From Natronincola peptidivorans (GTDB lineage Bacteria > Bacillota > Clostridia > Peptostreptococcales > Natronincolaceae), in contig NZ_FOHU01000017.1 in assembly GCF_900111615.1 (NCBI RefSeq), positions 1 through 62,842 on the forward strand: a stretch of DNA of 62,842 nt. The letters are read 5' to 3'. Positions 8,604-17,194 of the stretch are shown piece after piece. The notes under the pieces are model-generated. The model did not search any database. It was given only the letters and a program-made list of their open reading frames with translations, and was not told where the DNA came from. Every line of letters begins with the position of its first letter. The stretch's first letter is position 1. A program made the position numbers and the translations under genes.

Positions 8604-9143
8604 TTATAAATGTTCATCTCCTGGTTCCCAATCAATTGGACATAATCCACCAGATTGCAGTCCCTTTAATACTCTTAGTGTTTCATCTACACTTCTTCCT
8701 ACATTAAGATCATGCACAACTGAATATCTTAAGATGCCCTCAGGATCAATAATGAATAACCCTCTTAAAGCAATCCCTTCTTCTTCAATCAAAATACCAT
8801 AGTCTCTAGCCACTTTTTGAGTCATGTCAGATGCCAAAGGGAAGGCAAGTTGTCCGAGGCCGCCTTTATCTTGAGCAGTATTAATCCATGCCTTATGAGA
8901 ATGTTCGCTATCTGTACTTACTCCCAATATTTCTGCATTTGCTTTCTTGAAGTTATCCACTTTTTTGTTAAATCCAGTAATCTCTGTTGGGCACACAAAA
9001 GTAAAGTCTAATGGATAAAAAAACATCACTAACCATTTTCCTTTATAGTCATCCTTTGTTACTCTACCGAAATCCTTTCCTAGTCCGTCTACGGTTTTCA
9101 TCTGAAAATATGGTGCTTGCACACCTACTAGTCTTTCTGCCAT
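8604..9143 (-). CDS. Typical 2-Cys peroxiredoxin (AhpC/TSA family)
   Basis: 179 residues. It reduces H2O2 and organic peroxides at the peroxidatic Cys51 in DFTFVCPTEI; the resolving Cys168 is present in SGGLCPIDW, so it is a typical 2-Cys enzyme. The usual PLDFTFVCPTE, STDSEHSHKAW and GxxRYSVVHDLNVGR motifs are intact. The reductant (thioredoxin or AhpF) is not encoded nearby. Its neighbours in the same direction are the heavy-metal ATPase operon, which suggests a shared stress context, but a 138-bp gap separates them. It starts at ATG 9143, preceded by CAGGAGG. Confidence 0.95.
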   Translation of the reverse strand: MAERLVGVQAPYFQMKTVDGLGKDFGRVTKDDYKGKWLVMFFYPLDFTFVCPTEITGFNKKVDNFKKANAEILGVSTDSEHSHKAWINTAQDKGGLGQLAFPLASDMTQKVARDYGILIEEEGIALRGLFIIDPEGILRYSVVHDLNVGRSVDETLRVLKGLQSGGLCPIDWEPGDEHL

Positions 9144-9281
9144 TCTTATACCTCCTGAATGTTTTATTAAATTTGGTTTTCATTGCGAACAACCTTCACC
9201 TAATATATTCCCCCAAAAGGTATCATTAAACACAGAAAAGATATTTTTTGATAATTTTTTTTATTTAATAGTTGTTCTCAT

Positions 9282-11444
9282 TTATTTTGTAGGCTTTCTA
9301 TTTTTTAGCAATCGCATTCCATTTAATATTACGATAATAGAAGCTCCAGTGTCAGCAAAAACCGCCATCCATAAATTGGCTACCCCCATAAAGGTTAATA
9401 TCAAAAATATTATTTTTACTACTATCGAAAAGGTTATATTTTGCCTAATAATCCTTAATGTCCTTCTGCTTAAGGCGATAGTATAAGCTACTTTGTTTAA
9501 GTCATCTCCCATTAATGCGATATCTGCAGTTTCTAAAGCAGCATCTGTTCCTGCAACTCCCATAGCAATCCCCACCGAAGCTGTTGCTAGTGCGGGTGTA
9601 TCATTTATGCCATCCCCTACCATAGCCACTTTACCATGCTTTTCTACTAGTTCTCTTACAGCTTGTAATTTATCTTCAGGCAACAGCTGTGCTTTATATT
9701 CTTGGATTCCTGTAGCTTCTGCAACTGCCTTGGCAGTATTGGGGTGATCTCCTGTAAGCATAACAGTCTTCTCAATCCCTGCTTGCTTTAACGCTTCTAC
9801 AGCTTCTTTACTAATATTCCTTATTTCATCAGCAACAGCAAAGATGCCTGTGACCTTTTTCTCCTGACCTAATAAAACAACGGTTTTTCCTTCCTTTTGA
9901 TATTTGTCAATTTTATCCTGTAAATTCTTTAGGTCAATGCTTTGCTCTACAAACAATCTTACGTTTCCTAGACAATAATTGGTGCCATTTACCTTTCCCT
10001 TCACGCCTTTTCCTATCAACGCCTGAAATTCATCTAAAGGTAAGTCTAAGGGAATAGCTTCCAGTACAGCTTTTTCTACAATGGCTATCCCTATAGGATG
10101 CTCTGATGCTTTTTCTAAGGTAGCTGCTATTTTAATCAGCTGCTTTTTGTCATAGCCTTCAACAATATCTATATCCACTACTGAAGGTTTCCCGACCGTC
10201 AGAGTTCCAGTCTTATCAAAGGCTATTGCCTTGATTTTACCTGTTTCTTCTAAGTGAATCCCTCCTTTAATAAGGATTCCCTCCCTAGAAGCATTGCCTA
10301 TAGCTGAAACTATGGATACAGGTGTAGATATCACCAGGGCACATGGACAAGAAATCACCAATAGAATCAAAGCTTTTTTTATCCATGGTGCAAACTCTAC
10401 TCCCCAAAATAAAGGAGGTATAGTCCCTATAATGATTGCCAAAATCACTACAATAGGCGTATAGTATTTTGCAAATCTATCTACAAACTGTTGGGAAGGT
10501 GCCTTCTGTGCTTGAGCTTCCTCCACCATATTCATTATTTTTGATAGGGTTGTGTCCTCCACCAGCTTTGTTACTTCTACCTCCAGTAGTCCCTGCTGAT
10601 TAATTGTCCCTGCAAAAACTTCCTTCCCTTCTTTTTTTTCTACAGGGATAGATTCACCTGTAATAGGCGCTTGGTTTACAAAGGAGTATCCCTTATACAC
10701 CATACCATCTATAGGTATTTTTTCTCCTGGCTTGATAATAATCATATCTCCAATAGACAGTTCTTCAACAGGAACTATGATTTCCTCTCCATCAGTTGTC
10801 TTTAGTAGTGCTTCATTAGGCGCCAGCTCCATTAGCTGAGCGATAGATTTCCTGGTTTTGTCCATAGTATATACCTGTAGCGTATTTCCTACAGAAAATA
10901 GAAATACAACAGCCGCACCCTCGGACCACTCCCCTAGGAATGCCGCTCCAATGGCAGCAACCAACATTAAGAAATTCATATCTAAACTCAAGGACCTTGC
11001 TGCATATAATCCACTCTTGGCTATATAATACCCTCCTGATACCATGGATAAAGCAAAGAACAGGGTGGAGACCTCTTTGTGCTGGCTTAAAAAATAGAAG
11101 GCAAAGCCTATTGCTATAAAAACACCTGAGATAAAGGTCATCATGGTTTTCTTGTCTCGGTACCATGCAATCTCTTTGCTTTTTTCCTTTTTCGAGTCTT
11201 TAGACCCTATAAACCGCCCTTCATGTCCAGTTTCCTTTAAAACATGTAATATTTCTTCCACTTGACCTCTATGTTTTACATAGAGCTTTGCTGTAGAAAA
11301 GTTTAAGTTAGCCTCCTCTACACCTTCAATTTTTAGGATTCTCCTCTCAACCTTGAGAGCACAATCCGGTCAGTCTACTCCTTTTACTATAAAAGCATCC
11401 CTAGTGATTTCCTCCTGGAGCTTTACTATAGGTATGTTTTCCAT
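9282..11444 (-). CDS. cadA: Heavy-metal P-type ATPase (Cd/Zn/Pb type), probable selenoprotein with in-frame UGA
   Basis: Read from ATG 11444 (AGGGGG ahead) the frame is 720 codons plus stop, interrupted only by UGA at 11370-11372, codon 25. That codon falls at the first Cys of the N-terminal heavy-metal-associated motif, giving GVD-Sec-PDCALKVE. A SECIS-like hairpin follows. If UGA were a stop, translation could restart only at codon 62, losing the metal-binding domain. The rest is complete: TGES near 261, CPC at 366-368, DKTGT with phosphorylated Asp410, HP near 449, and a final helix with DTGASIIVILN as in Zn/Cd/Pb exporters. It exports divalent metal across the membrane. The cadC repressor gene lies 36 nt upstream. 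Confidence 0.9.
11336..11367 (-). promoter_or_regulatory. Bacterial SECIS-like hairpin in the cadA coding sequence
   Basis: Two nucleotides after the UGA, GGATT pairs with AATCC (5 bp), then a small internal loop (GTG/GAG), then CTCTCA pairs with TGAGAG (6 bp) around the loop AGGT. The loop begins 16 nt after UGA and holds GG, which fits the bacterial SelB-binding pattern. The coding frame continues through it. Confidence 0.75.
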
Positions 11445-11480
11445 GGTTTTCCCCCTTATTTCAAATTCTTGGTTAGTTTT

Positions 11481-11840
11481 TTATCTATGTCGAAGATGCT
11501 GTAAACCCTGGTCCAAAATTTTCTTAATATGGTCATCATCTAAGGAATAATATAGTATCTTTCCCTCTCTTCTAAACTTCACCAGTCTATGGCTTCTTAA
11601 AATTCTTAGCTGATGAGATACTGCTGATTGATTCATATCTAATACAGCTGCAATATCGCATACGCACAGTTCTTTTTGAAGCAATGCACACAGCATTTTT
11701 ATTCTGGTGACTTCCCCAAAGACCTTAAAAAAATCCGCTATATCATGTAAAAGCACATCCTTTAGCATAGTCTCTTTGACTTCCTTTACATCCTCCTCAT
11801 GAATACATTGTACTTCACAGACTTCTATATCCTTTGACAT
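11481..11840 (-). CDS. cadC: CadC/SmtB-type metal-sensing repressor (ArsR family)
   Basis: 119 residues from ATG 11840, chosen because GGAGAGG stands 5 nt before it; an upstream in-frame ATG at 11858 lies inside the operator palindrome. It is a winged-helix dimer that releases DNA on binding metal. Both classical sites are visible: the alpha3N site (Cys8, Cys12 and the ELCVCD cysteines 59 and 61), which binds Cd/Pb, and the alpha5 site with Asp102, His104, His115 and His118 in the D-x-H-x10-H-x2-H pattern, which binds Zn. The recognition helix is SAVSHQLRILRSHRLV. It is the first gene of the cadC-cadA operon. Confidence 0.95.
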   Translation of the reverse strand: MSKDIEVCEVQCIHEEDVKEVKETMLKDVLLHDIADFFKVFGEVTRIKMLCALLQKELCVCDIAAVLDMNQSAVSHQLRILRSHRLVKFRREGKILYYSLDDDHIKKILDQGLQHLRHR

Positions 11841-11855
11841 TTTATCCTCTCCATT

Positions 11856-11877
11856 CATATGAATATCTGTTCATATG
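11856..11877 (-). promoter_or_regulatory. CadC operator palindrome
   Basis: Perfect 8-bp arms CATATGAA and TTCATATG with a 6-bp centre, directly upstream of the cadC start. The form resembles known ArsR/SmtB operators, which contain TGAA-N6-TTCA. It probably gives metal-dependent autoregulation. Confidence 0.75.
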
Positions 11878-11946
11878 TTTATATTTTACTATCAATTTTC
11901 ATGTAATGCAATAGCTTTTTAATAATTAATGAAAATATATTCAGCG

Positions 11947-11979
11947 AAAAAAAATAAGGTAGATAAAATTTATCTACCT
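11947..11979 (-). terminator. Terminator of sspH
   Basis: Immediately after the sspH stop, AGGTAGATAAA and TTTATCTACCT form an 11-bp stem, followed on the minus strand by TATTTTTTTT. Confidence 0.85.
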
Positions 11980-12174
11980 CTACTTTTCTACGCCATTTTC
12001 TATTAATTCCTTTAATGGTACCTCCTTTTTATTGCCTACTGCCTGTGCTTCTTCTTGAACCTCCGCTACATTTCTTTGAGAATCTAAACCTGTAATCCAT
12101 ACTGGCTTTCCCTGATGCAACACCTCAATATGATTTGGTGAGTTAACAATTTCTTGTGCTCTATTAAAATTCAA
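11980..12174 (-). CDS. sspH: Small acid-soluble spore protein, H type
   Basis: 64 residues. The MNFNRAQEIVNSPNHIEVLH beginning, the GKPVWI strand and the final KEVPLKELIENG are the conserved blocks of the SspH family (Bacillus SspH is about 59 residues). These proteins accumulate in the forespore; SspH is a minor one and is dispensable in Bacillus. The start is ATG 12174, preceded by AGGAGG. It is monocistronic with its own terminator, as expected for a gene expressed late in the forespore by sigma-G, though I could not fix the promoter. Confidence 0.9.
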   Translation of the reverse strand: MNFNRAQEIVNSPNHIEVLHQGKPVWITGLDSQRNVAEVQEEAQAVGNKKEVPLKELIENGVEK

Positions 12175-12335
12175 AATGATTCCTCCTTGTTTTATTGTTT
12201 AACTCTATTCTTCCTCATTCGATCTCTATTTATTACATCATTTTTAAGATTCTAGACTATGAAATGTAAATATTTAGATTGAAAAGGTCCTTGCTGAGAA
12301 AAATTAGCACTGCTTTTTTATAACAAAATAGTTTG

Positions 12336-12366
12336 AGGCTATATCTAAAAATAAGATATAGCCTCA
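12336..12366 (-). terminator. Terminator of LysM-deacetylase gene
   Basis: A perfect 12-bp stem, GAGGCTATATCT / AGATATAGCCTC, 10 nt after the stop codon. The T-run is weak (AAACTATTTTG). Confidence 0.7.
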
Positions 12367-12375
12367 TTGGAAAAG

Positions 12376-13647
12376 TTATTTATATGCTGGAAGATTTAAC
12401 AGCTCATCTACAGTTACGAATTCATAACCTTGGGATCTTAAGGTATGAATTATTTCAGGTAAGGCTGCAGCAGTTGCTCCTCTTGTTTGCTGATCTCCAC
12501 CTGCATCGTGAAATAATAGGATGCCCCCCTGCCTTACTCCTGGCAAGGTATTGATTAATATTTGATCTACATCCTGATCTCTCCAGTCAACAGAGTCCAC
12601 AGACCAGTTAATAACCTTGTAATTCATATCTCTTAGCTTTTCTATTCCCTCTGGATTTACCCTTCCGTAGGGTGGTCGCATAAGACTAGTCCTTAATCCT
12701 GTGACCTTATGAATGATATCTTCAGTTCTTTGCATCTCACTTAGTAAAGTAACTTGAGGTACTTTACTAAGATCCGGGTGAATCCATGTATGATTGGCTA
12801 CCACATGACCTTCTTGAGCTATACGTTGTACGATTTCCGGATGTCTTTCCACTCTACTACCCATTACAAAAAAGGTAGCAGGAACCCCCTGCTGCTTCAA
12901 TACGTCTAGTATTTGTGGGGTATATTTTGGGTTTGGTCCATCATCAAAGGTTAAAGCAATTTTAGTTGTATTGGCTGAACCTCTCAAATAGTAGGTATCA
13001 GGATACATTCTAGCTAATTGAGTCATTGATAATTGCGGACTAGCTTCAGGTTGTTTTGGAGCTTCAGCTGGCGGTGTTACTCCTGTTGAAGGCACCTTTA
13101 GAACCTGTCCTATATAAATAGTATTCCAATCCTTTAAGCTGTTGGCCTCAGCCAATGCAGCCATGGACACCCCTAGCTCCTGAGATATTTTATATAGGCT
13201 ATCTCCTCTTTTCACAACATAATCAGCTGAGACCTGAGAAGGCGCTGATCCTGTCGATGTATTAGCACCATTAGCAGGAACAGAAAGCTTTTGTCCCACA
13301 TAAATATGATTCCAATTACTAATATTGTTTTCTATAGCTAGATCAGTCAAAGATACACCTAATTTTTGAGATATCTTGTAAAGAGTATCTCCTTGACGTA
13401 CCATATAAACATTTGGTTCTTCCTGTTTTGGTACAACTAATACTTGTCCCACCGAAATGTTATTTGGATTTCTTAAATAGCCATTTTGAGTAATCAACTC
13501 ATTTACAGTTACTCCATGCCTTTGAGCAATGAGAAATAGAGTCTCTCCCCTAGCTACTCTATGAACCTGCGCTGCTTCAGCAAAGGAAGGCATTAACAAT
13601 AGCATAATCATACCTATTGTTATAGTGAAGCGCAATAATTTCTTCAT
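12376..13647 (-). CDS. Secreted polysaccharide deacetylase with three N-terminal LysM domains
   Basis: 423 residues. A signal peptide (about 1-25, ending PSFAEA) is followed by LysM repeats at about 28-73, 80-124 and 142-186, a Pro-rich linker, and a NodB-type CE4 domain at about 226-415. Catalytic elements are visible: TFDDGPN with Asp235/Asp236, the metal histidines His286 and His290 in NHTWIH, RPPYG, and the late LLFHDAGG. It should remove acetyl groups from peptidoglycan amino sugars while held on the wall by LysM. PdaA/PgdA-like roles in spore cortex or lysozyme resistance are possible. It is flanked by sspH and appears monocistronic. An AGGGAGGAG ribosome-binding site precedes ATG 13647. 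Confidence 0.92.
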   Translation of the reverse strand: MKKLLRFTITIGMIMLLLMPSFAEAAQVHRVARGETLFLIAQRHGVTVNELITQNGYLRNPNNISVGQVLVVPKQEEPNVYMVRQGDTLYKISQKLGVSLTDLAIENNISNWNHIYVGQKLSVPANGANTSTGSAPSQVSADYVVKRGDSLYKISQELGVSMAALAEANSLKDWNTIYIGQVLKVPSTGVTPPAEAPKQPEASPQLSMTQLARMYPDTYYLRGSANTTKIALTFDDGPNPKYTPQILDVLKQQGVPATFFVMGSRVERHPEIVQRIAQEGHVVANHTWIHPDLSKVPQVTLLSEMQRTEDIIHKVTGLRTSLMRPPYGRVNPEGIEKLRDMNYKVINWSVDSVDWRDQDVDQILINTLPGVRQGGILLFHDAGGDQQTRGATAAALPEIIHTLRSQGYEFVTVDELLNLPAYK

Positions 13648-13741
13648 AAACAGTAAACTCCTCCCTATTTAAATAAAATGGTTTACATAATCCATGATAA
13701 GGGAAGGTTTGCTTTTTATCTACAAGTAAATAGTGGGAGAC

Positions 13742-14122
13742 TTACAATACATTGGTCAATCTAAATCCTTGTTTTTCAACAATATGCTGTAGGAGAAATT
13801 TCAGTTCTGCAGTTGAGCTTAAAGCTTCAACATTTTCCTCACTGCCTACATAGCTTTGTAGTCTAGCGAATACAATATCAATTTTATCAATTTCATTATG
13901 CTCTAAAAAGGTTAACCATACTTTTTTTGTTTCACCCCACCCCTGTGCAGTATTTTCCATATGTTGGCGCACTTCTTTCCATTCTTCTTTCTCAATGGCC
14001 TGCTCCAGCTTTTCTAATTCACTAGTCAAGATCTCTGCGCTTTGGTTTACATATTGTTCCATATATAGGGCGACTGCGAAAAAAGTGATTAGTATGAGTA
14101 TAGTTGCAATTACTACCTTCAT
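13742..14122 (-). CDS. DUF4363 family protein
   Basis: 126 residues: one N-terminal membrane helix (about 3-18) or uncleaved signal anchor, then an extracytoplasmic helical domain rich in Glu and Lys containing EWKEVRQHMENTAQGWGETKK. This is the usual look of DUF4363, which in clostridia is commonly encoded directly behind a DUF421 gene. Here it begins 3 nt after the DUF421 stop, so the two are co-translated and probably form one membrane complex. Function is unknown; the Trp-rich helical region resembles a four-helix bundle. Confidence 0.85.
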   Translation of the reverse strand: MKVVIATILILITFFAVALYMEQYVNQSAEILTSELEKLEQAIEKEEWKEVRQHMENTAQGWGETKKVWLTFLEHNEIDKIDIVFARLQSYVGSEENVEALSSTAELKFLLQHIVEKQGFRLTNVL

Positions 14123-14125
14123 AGG

Positions 14126-14818
14126 TTAACCTCCTTGCTTTGAAGCTTTATCTTTTTTCTGAGCATAAAACATTCTATCTGAGGAAAGAAACGCGAAAAA
14201 AGCATCTTCAATTCTTTCAATATTGTTTTCCTGCAATTGATTGATAACCCAAGGTTGATCAAAACCGCTTTTTTTCAGATTCTTTGGTATCAGCTTGCCA
14301 TCCACAATCAGCGTAATAGGTAGTTCCTCTGGTTGTACCTTTACCCCTAAATCTTCTGTCACTACATTTCTTTTCTCTACCTTAGGTATAATCGTAATTT
14401 GTCCGTTGGTTTCCAGTATTGCATACTCTACATCACTAAGGTTAAGATAATTTTTGGATCTAAGCTGCTCTAACAGATCATTCATATTTATTCTTAATCT
14501 AGTTACCTCCGATTGAATAATATTGCCTTTATCAATAATAATACTAGGTTTGCCACACACTATTTCTCTAAAAACTTCACTTTTTAATGACAGAAAAGAA
14601 ACTATTACTTGTGCTGATAGTAAAGTCAATATTGGGATAACACCATTAATTAAAGGTACCCCTGTGTTTTCCATGGGGGTTGCTGCTAAATCTGCAATCA
14701 TAATAGTGATTACTAACTCAAAGGGCTGCATTTCAGCTATTTGTCTTTTTCCCATCATCCTCATAACTACTACTACCAGTGCATACAGTATTAGTGCTCT
14801 GATAAAAACAATGAGCAT
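14126..14818 (-). CDS. DUF421 (YetF/YrbG-like) membrane protein
   Basis: 230 residues. Three N-terminal membrane helices (about 3-20, 34-52 and 58-76) carry the family motif VVVMRMMGKRQIAEMQPFEL. A cytoplasmic region follows with the conserved GKPSIIIDKGNI and RSKNYLNLSDVEYAILETNG segments. The DUF421 family is widespread in spore-formers; YetF-type members have been linked to spore or envelope physiology, but no biochemical activity is firmly known to me. It forms a two-gene operon with the DUF4363 gene. Confidence 0.9.
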   Translation of the reverse strand: MLIVFIRALILYALVVVVMRMMGKRQIAEMQPFELVITIMIADLAATPMENTGVPLINGVIPILTLLSAQVIVSFLSLKSEVFREIVCGKPSIIIDKGNIIQSEVTRLRINMNDLLEQLRSKNYLNLSDVEYAILETNGQITIIPKVEKRNVVTEDLGVKVQPEELPITLIVDGKLIPKNLKKSGFDQPWVINQLQENNIERIEDAFFAFLSSDRMFYAQKKDKASKQGG

Positions 14819-15080
14819 ACTTCACACTCCTAACCTAAATATTTCCCCCTTAAAAAAGACCTGTGTTTTTTCCGCTTATGTTAGTATTGCCATGTAAATT
14901 ATTTATATAAATATGTTATTGGTTAAAGATTAGAAAGAAGAAAAAATGGGTATTTTATAAAGTAGTAAATTGGTAGAAGTATTATTCTATATAAAGGATA
15001 TCAACTTGGACTAAACAATAGGAAACAAATATGTTATAATAAATTATTATTATCGGAATACTGTGTATTGGAGGATGAAT

Positions 15081-15449
15081 ATGGATTTTGAAGTGATTTT
15101 TAAAGCTTTAGGAGAGGCTACCCGGATAAAAATTATTAAACTACTATCTCTTAAACCAATGTATGTATGCGAGCTGGAGGGAGTTTTAAATATTAGTCAG
15201 CCTCGTATTTCTCAGCATTTAAAAATTTTGAGGCATGCAGGATTAGTAGAGGTTGAAAAAGAAGGGCAAAGAGCTATATATTCTCTAAATATAGATCTAA
15301 TAGAAAATGTATCTAGTGGTTTCATGAATTTTTTAGAAGCACCTTTAGAAAAGCTTGAAAATTTTCATCAAGAGAGTGACCGCATGATCCAAATAGAGAA
15401 GGATCCTAATATAGCTATTTGTAAAGCTTGTACTACTAGTAGAAGATAA
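15081..15449 (+). CDS. arsR: ArsR family transcriptional regulator
   Basis: 122 residues from ATG 15081, which has GGAGG 6 nt ahead; a GTG at 15063 lies before that site. The winged helix is complete (CELEGVLNISQPRISQHLKI, then HAGLVEVEKEGQRAIYSL). Potential metalloid ligands are the single Cys in VCELE and the C-terminal pair CKAC. It lies convergent to an ArsP-type permease gene, across a shared terminator, and is probably its regulator acting in trans. Arsenite or organoarsenical sensing is inferred from this context. Confidence 0.85.
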   Translation: MDFEVIFKALGEATRIKIIKLLSLKPMYVCELEGVLNISQPRISQHLKILRHAGLVEVEKEGQRAIYSLNIDLIENVSSGFMNFLEAPLEKLENFHQESDRMIQIEKDPNIAICKACTTSRR

Positions 15450-15480
15450 TATAATTCTGAATAAGCTATCAAAATCTAAA

Positions 15481-15530
15481 CAAAACCCAGTTACCAACGT
15501 TTCTATACGTAAGGTTACTGGGTTTTTTTA
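15481..15530. terminator. Bidirectional terminator between arsR and arsP
   Basis: AAAACCCAGTTACC and GGTTACTGGGTTTTTT form a 14-bp stem with A/T runs on both sides. It separates two convergent genes. Confidence 0.9.
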
Positions 15531-15541
15531 AAGTGCTTAGA

Positions 15542-16714
15542 TTAAAATAAATTTCCATAAATCAGACCAGAAATAGTGGCCATAATAATAACTAAGGCTA
15601 CAAATACTGCCGTCTTCTTTGTTCCAATGATACTCCTTATTACCAACATATTAGGCAAGGACAGTGCCGGCCCTGCTAACAATAATGCTAGAGAAGGTCC
15701 TTTTCCCATACCTGCGCCTATTAACCCCTCCAAAATAGGCACCTCCGTTAAAGTAGCGAAATACATAAAAGCCCCTGCCACAGAAGCAAATAGATTGGCA
15801 CTTAGTGAATTTCCTCCTACTAAGCTGGCTACCCATTCAGAAGGAATAAGACCCTCGTATCCTGGTCTCCCTAAAAGCACACCAGCTACTAAAATACCCG
15901 CAAACAGCAAAGGAAGTATCTTTAAAGCAAATCCCCAGGTTTCTTGATACCATTCCTTTCTTTCTTCTGTGGTAAACCATTGAGCGGAGGTATATAATAC
16001 TACCAGTAAAAAACCTCCTGCTAAAACCCATTTTATATTAAAAAGAGCAGTCCACAAACCAGTTTCATCACTTGGCGGCCTTGCCCAATTGGCAAATACC
16101 AGCACTGCCACCATAGAAAAGAAATATACCATGGTCTTCCACAAGGGCTTTTCTACTGCATCATCGTCTGTAAACATATGTGGATTTTCGCTTTCCTTTT
16201 CCTTTTCCTCTTTTCTAAAAATCAAATGCATCAATAGACCGATTACAATACTAAAAATAACCGCTCCTATAGTTCTAGCTATTCCTAGTTCTAACCCTAA
16301 TACCCTAGCTGTAATGGTAATAGCCAATACATTGATGGCAGGCCCTGAGTATAAAAAAGCAATGGCTGGTCCCAATCCCGCTCCTTTATAATAGATGCCT
16401 GCAAACAATGGCAGCACTGTACAAGAGCACACTGCCAGTATCACTCCTGATACAGAGGCCACCGTATAGGATAGCCATTTCTTGGCCTTTGGACCAAAGT
16501 ATTTAATAACAGAATCCTGTGAAATGAACACTGCCACTGCACCTGCTATAAAAAAAGCTGGCACTAAGCAAAGCAATACATGCTCTCTAGCATAATCCTT
16601 CAGCATATAAAAGGCTTCTATAATAGCACCTTGAAAAAATGTCTTCTCGATTGGCATAAAATATGCTGCTAAAAAAACAGTAACAATGATACCAAACTTT
16701 TTTTTATCGCTCAT
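15542..16714 (-). CDS. arsP: ArsP/DUF318-type permease, probable arsenical efflux
   Basis: 390 residues with about ten membrane helices in two halves separated by a charged loop (about 165-190). The conserved AVCSCTVLPLFAGIYYKGAGLG block (Cys96, Cys98) and the later EVPILEGLIGAGMGKGPSLALLLAGPALSLPNM repeat are the two family signatures. Characterised ArsP proteins export trivalent organoarsenicals; related members have been linked to other thiophilic metals, so the substrate is not certain. A CxxC mini-thioredoxin gene lies 73 nt upstream in the same direction, and arsR is convergent. Confidence 0.85.
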   Translation of the reverse strand: MSDKKKFGIIVTVFLAAYFMPIEKTFFQGAIIEAFYMLKDYAREHVLLCLVPAFFIAGAVAVFISQDSVIKYFGPKAKKWLSYTVASVSGVILAVCSCTVLPLFAGIYYKGAGLGPAIAFLYSGPAINVLAITITARVLGLELGIARTIGAVIFSIVIGLLMHLIFRKEEKEKESENPHMFTDDDAVEKPLWKTMVYFFSMVAVLVFANWARPPSDETGLWTALFNIKWVLAGGFLLVVLYTSAQWFTTEERKEWYQETWGFALKILPLLFAGILVAGVLLGRPGYEGLIPSEWVASLVGGNSLSANLFASVAGAFMYFATLTEVPILEGLIGAGMGKGPSLALLLAGPALSLPNMLVIRSIIGTKKTAVFVALVIIMATISGLIYGNLF

Positions 16715-16744
16715 AATTTACCCCTTTCTGTCACAATAGCACTA

Positions 16745-16770
16745 GGGCTTATCCTTCAAAGAATAAGCCC
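16745..16770 (-). other. Intercistronic hairpin between thioredoxin-like gene and arsP
   Basis: GGGCTTAT and ATAAGCCC pair around a 10-nt loop. No T-run follows, so it is more likely an mRNA-processing or stabilising stem than a full terminator. Confidence 0.5.
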
Positions 16771-16787
16771 CTTATAAAGCTTCTCGT

Positions 16788-17021
16788 TTACTTTGCCAAC
16801 AAGCTCTTTATTTCATCTACCGTTGGCACCTTCCCAGAAGCTACAACTTTATCATTCACTACAAGACCGGGAGTCTTCATCACACCATACTCAGCGATAG
16901 ATTTGAAATCTGTCACCTTTTCTACATCTCCCTGTAGATTCAACTGCTGTAGTGCTTCTTTCACATTCTTCTCTACTGTGGTACAGTTTTTACAGCCTGA
17001 ACCCAAGACTTTGATATTCAT
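16788..17021 (-). CDS. Small thioredoxin-like redox protein (CxxC), arsenic-module type
   Basis: 77 residues. The start MNIKVLGSGCKNCTTVEKNV places a C10-x-x-C13 active site right after the first strand, and a cis-Pro is present in MKTPGLVVNDKV. This is the small redox-active disulfide family often found beside ArsP-type permeases, where it may deliver or reduce the metalloid substrate. It is the first gene of a two-gene operon with arsP. AGGGAGGAATT precedes ATG 17021. Confidence 0.9.
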   Translation of the reverse strand: MNIKVLGSGCKNCTTVEKNVKEALQQLNLQGDVEKVTDFKSIAEYGVMKTPGLVVNDKVVASGKVPTVDEIKSLLAK

Positions 17022-17046
17022 AAGTAATTCCTCCCTTTAATTTATA

Positions 17047-17072
17047 ATAATATTCTTATATATTCATATTAT
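17047..17072 (-). promoter_or_regulatory. Inverted repeat, candidate ArsR operator
   Basis: ATAATAT and ATATTAT are separated by 12 bp, 26 bp ahead of the thioredoxin-like start. The position suits an ArsR operator, but the sequence is simple A/T DNA and the call is tentative. Confidence 0.35.
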
Positions 17073-17139
17073 GATTTTGTTCCCTTTTTGTCAATAGTGT
17101 TTTTAAAATTTTATGCTTTTAAGGATTTCCTGTTTTTTT

Positions 17140-17177
17140 AAAAAATAGCACCCTTAGCTTAAAAATGCTAGAGTGCT
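17140..17177 (-). terminator. Terminator after the serine hydrolase gene
   Basis: On the minus strand AGCACTCTAGC pairs with GCTAAGGGTGCT and is followed by ATTTTTT. It closes the murein-salvage cluster. Confidence 0.75.
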
Positions 17178-17194
17178 GGGTTTCGTTTCGACCT

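Noticed and set aside
11370-11372. UGA in cadA read as a simple stop, making a shorter ATPase from 11261
   Set aside because: The upstream codons continue the HMA domain in the same frame, the UGA is at a metal-ligand Cys position, and a SECIS-like stem follows; no ribosome-binding site precedes the codon at 11261.
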